A DNA stretch of 64,000 nucleotides from Agrobacterium arsenijevicii (GTDB lineage Bacteria > Pseudomonadota > Alphaproteobacteria > Rhizobiales > Rhizobiaceae): contig JWIT01000015.1 of assembly GCA_000949895.1 (NCBI GenBank), positions 38,417-102,416 of the forward strand. The letters are read 5' to 3'. Of the stretch, positions 26,561 through 35,410 are shown one piece after another; position 1 is the first letter of the stretch, and each line of letters begins with the position of its first letter. Below the pieces are notes generated by a model, which did no database searches, was not told where the DNA came from, and saw only the letters and a program-made list of their open reading frames with translations. The translations under genes were made by a program, and so were the position numbers.

Positions 26561-26709
26561 ATTAATTCACCTAATTTATGTATTTTGTGTACTTAAAGGG
26601 TATTGGCGAGCGTTTTTGAGGTCAATCGGCCCTTCTGGAACCTCATGCCAAACTTCAGCGTAGCTGTGGAAAATCTCCCTACAGTCGGTGGGATCGGCGC
26701 GACGGCGCC

Positions 26710-28038
26710 TTATTCAGGGAAAAAACGATTGGCCGGCCGTTGCAGACCCAGGTGGTCGCGCAAGGTCGGTCCCTCATAGTCCTTTCTAAACAGGCCGCGT
26801 CTTTGCAGCTCCGGCACGAGCAGGGTGGTGAAAGCGTCGAGACCGGCGGGCAGGAACGGGAAGGTGACGTTGAAACCGTCCGAACCCTCTTCGTATAGCC
26901 ATTGCTCCATTTCATCGGCAATGGTCCGTGCCGTCCCGACGAAGGCAAGACCGGCATAGCCGCCCAGCCGCTGGGCAAGCTGGCGCACGGTCAGGCCTTC
27001 GCTTCTGGCGAGTTCGATGACCCTTTCACGGCTGGATTTGCTGGCATTCGTTTCTGGGATGTCAGGCAATGGACTATCGGGGTCGAAACCGGAGACATCA
27101 TGGCCTAACGCAATCGAAAGCGAGGCGATCGCGCTTTCATAATGGACGAGGCTGTCGAGCCTGGCGCGTTTGGCCTTCGCTTCTTCCACCGTATCGGCGA
27201 CCAGAACGAAAGCACCCGGCAGAATGACAATTCCCTCGCGGGAACGGCCTGCCGCGACAGTCCTGTCTTTGACGTCCTTATAAAAGGCTTTTCCAGCCGC
27301 AAGAGTAGGCGTTGCCGCAAACACGACCTCCGCGGTTTCGGCGGCAAGCTGGCGTCCCGGCTCTGAAGCACCGGCCTGAACGATGACGGGCCAGCCCTGC
27401 ACTGGGCGCGCAATATTGAGCGGTCCGCGCACGGAAAATTCCGGTCCCTTGTGATTGAGCACATGCATTTTTTCAGGGTCGAAGAACAGTCCGCTATCGA
27501 CATCCCGGATAAAGGCATCGTCGGAGAAGGAATCCCATAGGCCAGTGACGACATCGTAAAATTCCCGTGCCCGTCCATAACGCTCCGTGTGATCCGGCTG
27601 TTCGTCACGACCGAAATTCAGCGCAGCATCCGGGTTCGACGTGGTGACGATGTTCCAGCCGGCGCGGCCATTGCTGAGGTGGTCGAGCGAGGCGAAACGC
27701 CGGGCGACGTGATAGGGCTCATCGAATGTGGTGGAGGCGGTGGCGACCAGCCCGATTCGGGAGGTGACGGCAGCGAGCGCCGAAAGCAGGGTGAAGGGCT
27801 CGAAAGACGTCGCGGTATGGCTGCGGCGCAGGGCTTCCGTGGGCATGTTCAGCACCGCCAGATGATCGGCCATGAAAAATGCATCGAATTTCGCGGCCTC
27901 GAGCTGTTGGGCAAAACGCGCCAGGTGCGCGAAATTGAAATTCGCGCCCGGGAAGGATCCAGGATAACGCCACGCGCCCGTGTGAAGACTGACGGGCCGC
28001 ATGAAGGCGCCGAGATGCAGTTTGCGATCAATTGCCAT
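26710..28038 (-). CDS. LLM-class FMN-dependent monooxygenase (NtaA/SnaA/DmoA type)
   Basis: The 442-residue protein belongs to the bacterial-luciferase-like superfamily, in the NtaA/SnaA/DszA/DmoA subgroup of about 440-460 residues. Recognisable segments are an N-terminal GAFMRPVSLHTGAWR, a FDAFFMADHLAVLN strand, and RAGWNIVTTSNPDAALNFG in the middle. Enzymes of this type use reduced flavin and oxygen to attack C-S or C-N bonds. With the sulfonate-type transporter downstream (150-base gap, same strand), oxidative desulfurisation is the likeliest role. No flavin reductase is encoded nearby. Confidence 0.9.
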   Translation of the reverse strand: MAIDRKLHLGAFMRPVSLHTGAWRYPGSFPGANFNFAHLARFAQQLEAAKFDAFFMADHLAVLNMPTEALRRSHTATSFEPFTLLSALAAVTSRIGLVATASTTFDEPYHVARRFASLDHLSNGRAGWNIVTTSNPDAALNFGRDEQPDHTERYGRAREFYDVVTGLWDSFSDDAFIRDVDSGLFFDPEKMHVLNHKGPEFSVRGPLNIARPVQGWPVIVQAGASEPGRQLAAETAEVVFAATPTLAAGKAFYKDVKDRTVAAGRSREGIVILPGAFVLVADTVEEAKAKRARLDSLVHYESAIASLSIALGHDVSGFDPDSPLPDIPETNASKSSRERVIELARSEGLTVRQLAQRLGGYAGLAFVGTARTIADEMEQWLYEEGSDGFNVTFPFLPAGLDAFTTLLVPELQRRGLFRKDYEGPTLRDHLGLQRPANRFFPE

Positions 28039-28422
28039 TGGGCTTCACTCTCTGGTCGGTGTTTCTGATCCGGGCGGCTTGTATCGCCTGTTGCCTCCGA
28101 GGGGCGGAGGCGGCCGATACTCCTCGCGACGATATCCCTGCCGGTGGATTAGCGCCGCAAAGACTATTCCGATTATGATTTCCAAACCGAAAGAATTTTC
28201 CTGAAATCCCCCATTTGGCGATGATCTCCATCACCGTTGCTGGCTTTGTTTCAACGCTGGTGAGCGTTAGAATCGACGGGCTGAACCTCACTTTCTGCCG
28301 CTTGCGCCAAAATTTGCTGAAAACCGCAAATCATTAGAAGAATTTTGCTTTCCGCATCTGCGCTTCTGTGTTTCTTATAATGCTTAAATAGAATTTTTAA
28401 CGCCTATTAATTCAGAAATGAC
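28039..28422. other. Divergent intergenic region
   Basis: The 384 bases between the LLM monooxygenase and the FAD monooxygenase contain no convincing coding sequence. The right third (about 28290-28420) is AT-rich and presumably holds the rightward promoter. A small hairpin (CCTCCG-N5-CGGAGG) lies near 28095. I could not assign regulator sites. Confidence 0.5.
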
Positions 28423-29922
28423 ATGATGGAAGATCGCAAAACCAGTGCTGTGTCCTCTGATGCTGTCGGCTTGCCGGCGCTTGAGGCGAGGCTTGCGCAG
28501 GAGCTAACCCTGCTCGAGCGGCCGGCGAAGCCGTGGGTGCCGCGCATGCAGCTCGACGGTGCCGAGGTGCTGGATGTTGCGGTCATCGGCGCAGGGCTTT
28601 GCGGGCTCACCGCGCTTGCCGCTCTGTCATTTGCCGGAATCGACAATATCAGGGCTTTCGACAGGGCGTCGAGCGGGCTGGAGGGGCCATGGGTGACGAG
28701 CGCGCGCATGGAGACATTGCGCACCCGCAAGGAACTCGCCGGCCCGGCACTCGGTGTGCCGTCCCTGACATTCCGCGCATGGTTCGAGGCGCAGTTCGGC
28801 GCCCGCGCTTATGAGGACATGCAGCTCATACCGCGTGAGGCGTGGATGGCCTACATGGTCTGGTATCGCAATGTGTTGGCGCTGCCGGTGAGCAACGATA
28901 CGACGCTTGTCAGCCTCGTTTTGCGCGAGGATGGCCTGCTTGATCTCGAGTTGCAGGGGCCGGAAGGTGTGACCAGGGTTCTGGCGCGTCGGGTGATTTT
29001 GGCGACGGGGCTCGATGGCCTCGGTGCGCCGCGACTGCCGGATGTGGCGAAAACGGTTCCCGCCCGCTTCGTGTGCCACAGCGGCGATATATTCGACGTG
29101 AGCGAATTGCGGGGCAAGCGTGTCGCCTTGGTCGGTGCCGGCGCTTCGGCGATGGACAATGCAGCCGCAGCACTTGAGGCGGGGGCTGCCCGCGTCGACC
29201 TTTTCATTCGCAGGCCCGACATTCCGCGTGTGGAGAAATTCGGCGGCGTCGCAAGCCTTGGGATGACCCACGGTTATATCAGCCTGCCTGATGCCGATCG
29301 CTGGGCCTTCATGGCCGAGGCGGAGCGGACGCAGATCCCACCACCGCGCCATAGCGTGCTCAGGGTCTCGCGCCATGCCAACGCTTTCTTCCATTTAGGC
29401 AGTCCCGTTCTCAGCCTGACCGAGGCGGGCGATGCGGTGGAGATCGAGACGCCGAAGGGCCGTTATCCGGTCGATCTCGTCATTTTCGCCACCGGCTTCG
29501 ATGTCGATTTTGCCCGGCGGCCGGAATTTGCGGCCTTAAGCGGCCGCGTCCTGCTCTGGCGCGACGCCTACCAGCCGCCCGCGGAGCAGAGCAACGATGC
29601 GCTGGGATCCTATCCCTATCTCGGGCCTGCCTTCGAATTTCTGCCGAAGCCGGATCTGCCGACCACGGAGGCGGAGACGATTTCCCGTATCCACTGCTTT
29701 GCCTATCCGGCTGTTCCCTCTCACGGGAAAATCACCAGCGGCATTCCGGCGGTCAGCCAGGGGGCGGAGCGCCTGGCGCAGGGCATTGCCCGCTCGCTGT
29801 TCGTCGAAGACCGCGCCCGCCATTTCGAGACTTTCATGAACCACGATGCCGCTGAAATCACCGGCGAGGAATGGCGCGACGCGGACGCGCAGGACAAGAT
29901 CAAGGAGCATGCCAATGGCTGA
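28423..29922 (+). CDS. FAD/NAD(P)-dependent monooxygenase-like oxidoreductase
   Basis: The 499-residue protein has two dinucleotide-binding motifs: VAVIGAGLCGLTAL for FAD and VALVGAGASAMDN for NAD(P)H. It ends its NAD(P) region with the ATGFDVD signature typical of flavin monooxygenases. It is related to the FMO/Baeyer-Villiger superfamily but lacks a clean FxGxxxHxxxW motif, so the reaction is open. It begins a dense operon-like run (HCCA-isomerase-like, M19-like, transporter, esterase), with the next start overlapping its stop by 8 bases. No strong ribosome-binding site is visible. Confidence 0.85.
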   Translation: MMEDRKTSAVSSDAVGLPALEARLAQELTLLERPAKPWVPRMQLDGAEVLDVAVIGAGLCGLTALAALSFAGIDNIRAFDRASSGLEGPWVTSARMETLRTRKELAGPALGVPSLTFRAWFEAQFGARAYEDMQLIPREAWMAYMVWYRNVLALPVSNDTTLVSLVLREDGLLDLELQGPEGVTRVLARRVILATGLDGLGAPRLPDVAKTVPARFVCHSGDIFDVSELRGKRVALVGAGASAMDNAAAALEAGAARVDLFIRRPDIPRVEKFGGVASLGMTHGYISLPDADRWAFMAEAERTQIPPPRHSVLRVSRHANAFFHLGSPVLSLTEAGDAVEIETPKGRYPVDLVIFATGFDVDFARRPEFAALSGRVLLWRDAYQPPAEQSNDALGSYPYLGPAFEFLPKPDLPTTEAETISRIHCFAYPAVPSHGKITSGIPAVSQGAERLAQGIARSLFVEDRARHFETFMNHDAAEITGEEWRDADAQDKIKEHANG

Positions 29923-30559
29923 ACCGGCACTGAAACTGGAGATATTTTACGGCATTTCATCGCCGTGGGCCTATTTCGGTGCGCCACGGGCGGTTGAAGT
30001 CGCGCGCTCGCATGGAGCCGAGATTGTGCTGCGCCCGATCCGCATCATCGAGGCCAATGGCGGCATTCCGCTGCGTAGCCGCCCGGATGCCCGGCAGAAT
30101 TACCATGCCGTGGAGCTGGATCGGTGGCGGCGTTACCTCGACATGCCGCTCAATCTCACGCCGAAATTTTACCCCTGCGCCACCATCGAACGTGCGGCGC
30201 AACTCGTCATCGCCGCGCAGAAGGCCGGGCTGAATGCGATCAGCCTTTCCTTCGCCATCCAGCGCGCATTGTGGAGCGAAGATCGCGACATCGCCGATCT
30301 CGACACACTGCGCACCATCGCGCAGACCGTTCTCGGTGCTGAAGCTGCGGCACTCGTGCGCGATCCGCAGCCTGAAGACATCGTGAAGGAGTGGCATGGA
30401 AATCTCGCCGAAGCCGAGCGCCTCGGGATTTTCGGAACACCGACCTATGTGGTGAACGGAGAGCTTTTCTGGGGGCAGGACCGCCTGGAATTCGCAAGCC
30501 GCGCCCTTGGCGCCCTGAAGCAGCAAATTTCACAATCCGCAGTGAGGACATCCGCATGA
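29915..30559 (+). CDS. 2-hydroxychromene-2-carboxylate isomerase-like (DsbA/GST-kappa family)
   Basis: The protein has 214 residues from the ATG at 29915, which has AAGGAG at 8 bases. It is a thioredoxin-fold DsbA-family protein with the HCCA-isomerase pattern: the N-terminal FYGISSPWAYFG holds the glutathione-activating serine, and the C-terminal GTPTYVVNGELFWGQDRL is diagnostic. It lacks a CxxC motif and a signal peptide, so it is a cytoplasmic glutathione-dependent isomerase or transferase and not a disulfide oxidase. It overlaps the genes on both sides. Confidence 0.88.
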   Translation: MAEPALKLEIFYGISSPWAYFGAPRAVEVARSHGAEIVLRPIRIIEANGGIPLRSRPDARQNYHAVELDRWRRYLDMPLNLTPKFYPCATIERAAQLVIAAQKAGLNAISLSFAIQRALWSEDRDIADLDTLRTIAQTVLGAEAAALVRDPQPEDIVKEWHGNLAEAERLGIFGTPTYVVNGELFWGQDRLEFASRALGALKQQISQSAVRTSA

Positions 30560-31557
30560 CCGATGCCGCAAAACTCCACAATCAGGCCATCGTCATTGAC
30601 GGCCTGCAGACCTGCCAGTGGAGCAGGTCGATATTCGAGGACATGCGCGCGGGCGGCCTGACCGCTGTCAACGTCTCGAGCGTGATCTGGGAAAATTTCC
30701 GTGAAGGCATCGGTTATGTCAGCGAATGGAAGCGTTTCCTGCGGGAAAATGACGACCTGATCCGCCCGGTGCGCACGGTCGCCGATATTCACGCGGCCAA
30801 GGCGGAAAACAGAACGGGCATCATCATCGGCTGGCAGAACACCTCGCCGCTTGAGGACAAGCTTGATTATGTCGAGATTTTCAAGGATCTCGGCGTCGGC
30901 ATCATGCAGCTGACCTACAATACCCAGAACTATTCCGGTGCCGGTTACCTCGAGGAAAACGACAGCGGCCTGACCGGCTTCGGCCGTGAGGTACTTGGGG
31001 AGATGAACCGCGTCGGCGTGCTCTGTGATCTGAGCCACGTCGGCGACAGAACCACGGCGGATGTCATCGCCCGCTCGAAAGCGCCGGTCTGTATCTCGCA
31101 TGTGTTGCCGCGTGCGCTTCGCGACGTGAAACGCAACAAGCCGGATGAACTGCTCAAAGCCTGCGCGGAGAAGGGCGGCATCATCGGCATCAGCCTTTTT
31201 GCGCCGGGTCTTGCTGCCGGAAACGATGCGACGGTCGAGGATTATCTCGATGCCATGGCCTATGTCATCGATCTCGTTGGCGAAGATCACGTCGGCATCG
31301 GCACGGATTTCTCGCAGGAGCGGCCGCGTCCCGGTCCCTGGCAGCTCTGGGCCAACCGCGACAAGGGCACGGCGCGCACGCTGACGGAGTTCGCGACTGT
31401 CAAGATTTCCAAGCCGAAAGGCATAGAGCGCATCGGCGAGGTTCCCAATATCACCGCCCGCATGCTGGCGCGCGGCTGGAGCGAAACGCTCGTTCTGAAA
31501 CTTCTCGGCCAGAACTGGCTGCGCGTACTCGATGCCGCGTGGCGGCCCGCAAACTGA
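30556..31557 (+). CDS. Peptidase M19-like protein lacking most zinc ligands
   Basis: The protein has 333 residues from the ATG at 30556 (four-base overlap with the previous stop). The fold is that of membrane/renal dipeptidase (M19): DLSH (H161), ISHV (H182) and GIGTDF (D251) are conserved. The usual N-terminal HxD is DGLQT (L17, T19), and the bridging glutamate position reads Q94 in GWQNTS, so most of the two-zinc site is missing. From memory, a Pseudomonas group of M19-like proteins has the same pattern. It is therefore unlikely to be an ordinary dipeptidase. Context suggests hydrolysis or lyase action on the imported amide or ester-like compound. Confidence 0.88.
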   Translation: MTDAAKLHNQAIVIDGLQTCQWSRSIFEDMRAGGLTAVNVSSVIWENFREGIGYVSEWKRFLRENDDLIRPVRTVADIHAAKAENRTGIIIGWQNTSPLEDKLDYVEIFKDLGVGIMQLTYNTQNYSGAGYLEENDSGLTGFGREVLGEMNRVGVLCDLSHVGDRTTADVIARSKAPVCISHVLPRALRDVKRNKPDELLKACAEKGGIIGISLFAPGLAAGNDATVEDYLDAMAYVIDLVGEDHVGIGTDFSQERPRPGPWQLWANRDKGTARTLTEFATVKISKPKGIERIGEVPNITARMLARGWSETLVLKLLGQNWLRVLDAAWRPAN

Positions 31558-31587
31558 CAATATCAAAAACAAACGGAGGCAACTGAA

Positions 31588-32661
31588 ATGAAAAATGCTC
31601 ATCAGCGCCGCAAGGCCGCTCTCGTCGTCGGCATCGTTGCCGCCGGGATGGCCTCGCTCTCGGGTACCGTCTTTGCGCAGGATGCGACGAAAGGCACCGT
31701 CAATATCGTCGGTTTCTCCGGCGTCTTTGCGGATAACTATCAGAAATTCATCATCGACGCCTTCAAGGCCCAGCATCCCGGCATCGAGGTGAACTATCAG
31801 CAGAGCAAGAATTCGGCCGAAACGCTGGCTCTGCTCACCCTTCAGCGCGCCGAGCCGAAGGTCGACGTCGCCCTGATCGACGTTTCGGTCGCCATCAAGG
31901 CCAACAAGGAAGAGCTGTTCACCAAGCTTGATCCCGCCAAGGTGCCGAACCTTGCCGAGCAACCGGAATGGGCGCGCATCGACGGCGACCGCGCCATTGC
32001 ATTCTCGCAGGACAATCTCGCTATCCTTTACAATACCGACGCGGTGAAGGAACCGCCGACAAGCTGGACTGATCTTACCGACCCGAAATACAAGGGAAAG
32101 ATCGCCGCCAAGCTTTCCGATACGCGCGGCGTCATTCTGCTGCCGATCCTCACCAAGCTGAAGGGTGGCGACTACAAGACCTCCGTCGATCCGGCCATCG
32201 ATTTCCTGAAGCAGGTTGCGCCGAGCGTTTCGACTTTCGAACCGGCTCCGGACTGCTATGCCGTGGTGCAAAGCGGCGAGGTCGATCTTTCCATCTGCTG
32301 GAATGGCCGCGCGCAATATCTGCATGACACGCAGGGCGGCAAGATAGGCGTGGCCCTGCCGAAGGAGGGCTCCATCGGCCAGACGAACACGATCGGTCTG
32401 GTCGAAGGTTCCGCGAATAGGCAAGCCGCCGAACTCTTCGTGAATTATGCGCTGAGCGCCGAGGCGCAGGCGACATTCGCCGAAAAGAGCTTCTACGGTC
32501 CGGTCAACAGCAAGGTCTCGCTGAGCGAGCCGGTTGCTGCCCGCATCTATGGCAGCAAGGAAGCCCAGGCCGCGCAGTCCTCGCTGGACTGGAGCTTCGT
32601 AGCGGACAAATATTCGGCATGGATACAGCGGATCAACCGCGAGGTCATCGCGGCGAATTGA
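31588..32661 (+). CDS. PotD-type periplasmic binding protein
   Basis: The 357-residue protein has a Sec signal (QRRKAALVVGIVAAGMASL) cleaved after TVFA and a GGAGG site 8 bases before the ATG. The mature part fits the spermidine/putrescine/thiamine-type binding proteins (TVNIVGFSGVFADNYQKF; ETLALLTLQRAEPKVDVAL). The ligand is unknown. The surrounding enzymes suggest an organic amine or amide, not a simple polyamine. Confidence 0.9.
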   Translation: MKNAHQRRKAALVVGIVAAGMASLSGTVFAQDATKGTVNIVGFSGVFADNYQKFIIDAFKAQHPGIEVNYQQSKNSAETLALLTLQRAEPKVDVALIDVSVAIKANKEELFTKLDPAKVPNLAEQPEWARIDGDRAIAFSQDNLAILYNTDAVKEPPTSWTDLTDPKYKGKIAAKLSDTRGVILLPILTKLKGGDYKTSVDPAIDFLKQVAPSVSTFEPAPDCYAVVQSGEVDLSICWNGRAQYLHDTQGGKIGVALPKEGSIGQTNTIGLVEGSANRQAAELFVNYALSAEAQATFAEKSFYGPVNSKVSLSEPVAARIYGSKEAQAAQSSLDWSFVADKYSAWIQRINREVIAAN

Positions 32662-32681
32662 GACAGGAAGCAGAGGACGCC

Positions 32682-33737
32682 ATGGCCGATCATCATGTCG
32701 AGATCGACAATCTCGTGAAGACCTATCCGGGCGCCCTCAAGCCCTCCGTGGATCATGTCAGCTTTTCCCTGCCACGCGGGGAAATGCTGGCGTTGCTGGG
32801 CCCATCCGGCTGCGGCAAGACGACGATCCTGCGCATGATTGCCGGTCTTATCCCGGTAACGTCAGGCGAAATCCGTCTGGATGGCCGGGATATCTCCGCA
32901 ACCCCCGTCCATAAGCGCAATATGGGCATGGTTTTCCAGGCCTATGCCCTGTTCCCGCATATGAATGTTTCCGAAAATATCGCCTTCGGGCTGGAAATGC
33001 GCGGCATTCCAAAGTCAGAGCGCAAGGAGCGGGTGGCAAAGGCGCTCGATCTGGTCAAGCTTTCCGGTCTTGGCGAAAGACGCGTCTCCCAGCTTTCCGG
33101 CGGCCAGCAGCAACGCGCGGCAATCGCCCGCTCGCTCGTCATCGAACCCGCGCTGCTGCTGTTTGACGAGCCGCTCTCCAATCTCGATGCGAAACTGCGT
33201 GACGACATGCGCGATGAAATCCGCGACATCCAGAACCGCACCGGCGTTACCAGCATTTTTGTGACGCACGATCAGGACGAAGCCCTTTCCATGGCCGACC
33301 GGCTCGCTGTCATGTCAGAAGGCCGGCTCGAGCAGATCGGCACGCCACGCGAGATTTTCGACAGACCAAAAACGGATTTTGTCGCGTCCTTCATCGGGGG
33401 CGGCTCGTTCCTTGCAGGCACCGTCGTGGCCCCGGGCCGCGCGGAAATTCCGGGGCTCGGTATCCTGCATTTTTCGGGTGCCATACCGGTCGGGCAAAAG
33501 GCGCGGTTTCTGGTGCGGCCGCATCGCTTCGTACTGGGCGAGGGTGTCAACGCCTTCTCCGGCATTGTCGAACATGTCACCTATCGCGGGCAGATGCTGA
33601 CGCTCGGCGTGCGCGCGGGCGACTATCGCCTCCAGGCCGATCTGCCCACCCACGCCGCCGCGCTGCCGGCCAAGGGCGAGCGCGTGATGCTCTCCGTTGC
33701 CCCTGAGGATGTGACGCTGATCGGGGAGGCGGCCTGA
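32682..33737 (+). CDS. PotA-type ABC transporter ATPase
   Basis: The protein has 351 residues from the ATG at 32682 (GAGG upstream). It has Walker A GPSGCGKTT, signature LSGGQQQR, Walker [13 protein letters not shown], switch THDQDEA and a C-terminal TOBE-type domain. It overlaps the next permease gene by one base (TGATG). It partners with the binding protein at 31588 and the two permeases. Confidence 0.93.
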   Translation: MADHHVEIDNLVKTYPGALKPSVDHVSFSLPRGEMLALLGPSGCGKTTILRMIAGLIPVTSGEIRLDGRDISATPVHKRNMGMVFQAYALFPHMNVSENIAFGLEMRGIPKSERKERVAKALDLVKLSGLGERRVSQLSGGQQQRAAIARSLVIEPALLLFDEPLSNLDAKLRDDMRDEIRDIQNRTGVTSIFVTHDQDEALSMADRLAVMSEGRLEQIGTPREIFDRPKTDFVASFIGGGSFLAGTVVAPGRAEIPGLGILHFSGAIPVGQKARFLVRPHRFVLGEGVNAFSGIVEHVTYRGQMLTLGVRAGDYRLQADLPTHAAALPAKGERVMLSVAPEDVTLIGEAA

Positions 33738-34612
33738 TGGCGGCGGCGAGCCATTCCGCCGGTGGCGGCGCATCACACCGCGGCATCCTGATCCTTCTGC
33801 TTTTGCCGGGCCTCATCGCGCTGTTAACGACCTTCCTGCTGCCGCTCATCTGGCTGGTGCGGGCGTCGTTCGCGTCCTCGGCCATGGCCGCCCTTCGCGG
33901 CGGCGACTGGACGCTCGAATCCTACCGAACCGTTCTGTCTGACCCGTTTTACTGGAAAATCGCCTGGAACACGCTTTATCTCGGCGTGAATGTCGCGGTT
34001 CTGGCGGTTGTTCTTTCCTATCCCATCGCACTCTTCCTTGCCCGCACCCAGAGCCGCTGGCGCGGTGTGCTGACCGCACTTGCCGTTGCGCCGCTTCTCA
34101 CTTCCTCGGTGGTGCGCACCTATGGCTGGATGGTCATTCTAGGGGACAGGGGCGTGATCAACACGGCGCTGCAATCGTCCGGCCTGACGGATGGCGTGAT
34201 CCGGCTGACCAACAATTATTTCGGCGCGACCGTCGCATTGGTTGAAATCCTGATGCCCTATGCAATCCTTGCGATGCTGAGCGGGTTTGGCCGGCTGAAC
34301 ACGCAGTTCGAGGAGGCCGCAGCGATGCTCGGGGCAAACCGTTTGCGCGTGTTTACCCGCATCGTGCTGCCGCTTTCGCTGCCCGGGGTTTTGACAGCCG
34401 CGCTTCTGGTCTTCGTGCTGGCCATCTCGTCCTTCGTCACTCCGCGCCTGATGGGCGGCGGCCGTGTCTTCGTCATCGGCACGGAGGTTTATAACGAAGC
34501 GACGGTGACGCTGAACTGGCCATTGGCGGCCGCACTTTCGGTACTGTTGCTTATCCTGTTCGGCAGCGTCATCGTGATTTACCAGCGCGCCATGCGCGCG
34601 CTTGAGACGTGA
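33737..34612 (+). CDS. PotB-type ABC transporter permease
   Basis: The 291-residue inner-membrane protein has a glycine-rich cytoplasmic tail, then helices starting ILILLLLPGLIALLTTFLLP. The EAA loop is FEEAAAMLGANRLRVFTR. The start codon shares a base with the ATPase stop codon. It is typical of PotB-like subunits in length and topology. Confidence 0.92.
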   Translation: MAAASHSAGGGASHRGILILLLLPGLIALLTTFLLPLIWLVRASFASSAMAALRGGDWTLESYRTVLSDPFYWKIAWNTLYLGVNVAVLAVVLSYPIALFLARTQSRWRGVLTALAVAPLLTSSVVRTYGWMVILGDRGVINTALQSSGLTDGVIRLTNNYFGATVALVEILMPYAILAMLSGFGRLNTQFEEAAAMLGANRLRVFTRIVLPLSLPGVLTAALLVFVLAISSFVTPRLMGGGRVFVIGTEVYNEATVTLNWPLAAALSVLLLILFGSVIVIYQRAMRALET

Positions 34613-34620
34613 GGCCGGCC

Positions 34621-35409
34621 ATGGACGCGAAATTCGGACGTCTCGCCCACGCGCTTCTGTTGACCCTGCTTTACCTGTTTCTTCTGGCGCCGATCATCGT
34701 CGTCCTGATTATTTCTTTCGATACGCGGCAATATCTGGCGTTTCCGCCGGAAAGCTTCTCCTTCGGCTCTTACGCCAAGGTTTTCGCCAATGCCAAGTTC
34801 ATCAGCGCTTTCTGGCGAAGCCTCGGTATCGGCCTGCTTGTCGGTTTTGTGTCGATCTTCGCGGGGCTGCTTCTGTCGCTCGCGCTGTCGCGGCACGAAT
34901 TCCGCGGCAAGGGTGCAGTCAATTTCCTGATCCTTGCACCTTTCCTCGTGCCGCATATCGTGCTTGCCGTCGGTGTCATGCTGGTGCTCGGGCCGCTCGG
35001 CCTGCTCGACAGCTATACCGGCATCTTTCTTGCGCATCTCGGCATCACCACGCCCTATACCGTGCGTACCATTACCATGAGCCTGATGGCGGTGGATCGC
35101 CGTGTCGAGGAGGCGGCGCGCGTTCATGGTGCATCGCCCGCCATGGTGTTGTGGCGCATCACCCTGCCGCTCGTGCGGTCCGGTCTCATCGCCGGTGCGG
35201 TGATCGCCTTCCTGATTTCCTTCGACGAAGCGACAATCTCGCTCTTCATCGTTTCGGTGAAATCCTCGACGCTGCCTACGGAAATATATCACTATCTGGA
35301 ATATTCCACCGATCCGCAGATCGCCGCGCTCTCCGTCATCCTCATCTTCATCTCGGTTGGTGTGGTCGTGGCGGTCGAGCGGCTGATCGGATTGCGCAAG
35401 GTGTTGTGA
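34621..35409 (+). CDS. PotC-type ABC transporter permease
   Basis: The protein has 262 residues from the ATG at 34621 (GAGG at 6 bases); a GTG at 34609 is an alternative that would overlap the previous gene. It has PotC-like helices (LLLTLLYLFLLAPIIVVLII) and an EAA loop (VEEAARVHGASPAMVLWR). It is the second half of the channel. The esterase gene starts 1 base after its stop. Confidence 0.92.
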   Translation: MDAKFGRLAHALLLTLLYLFLLAPIIVVLIISFDTRQYLAFPPESFSFGSYAKVFANAKFISAFWRSLGIGLLVGFVSIFAGLLLSLALSRHEFRGKGAVNFLILAPFLVPHIVLAVGVMLVLGPLGLLDSYTGIFLAHLGITTPYTVRTITMSLMAVDRRVEEAARVHGASPAMVLWRITLPLVRSGLIAGAVIAFLISFDEATISLFIVSVKSSTLPTEIYHYLEYSTDPQIAALSVILIFISVGVVVAVERLIGLRKVL

Positions 35410-35410
35410 C

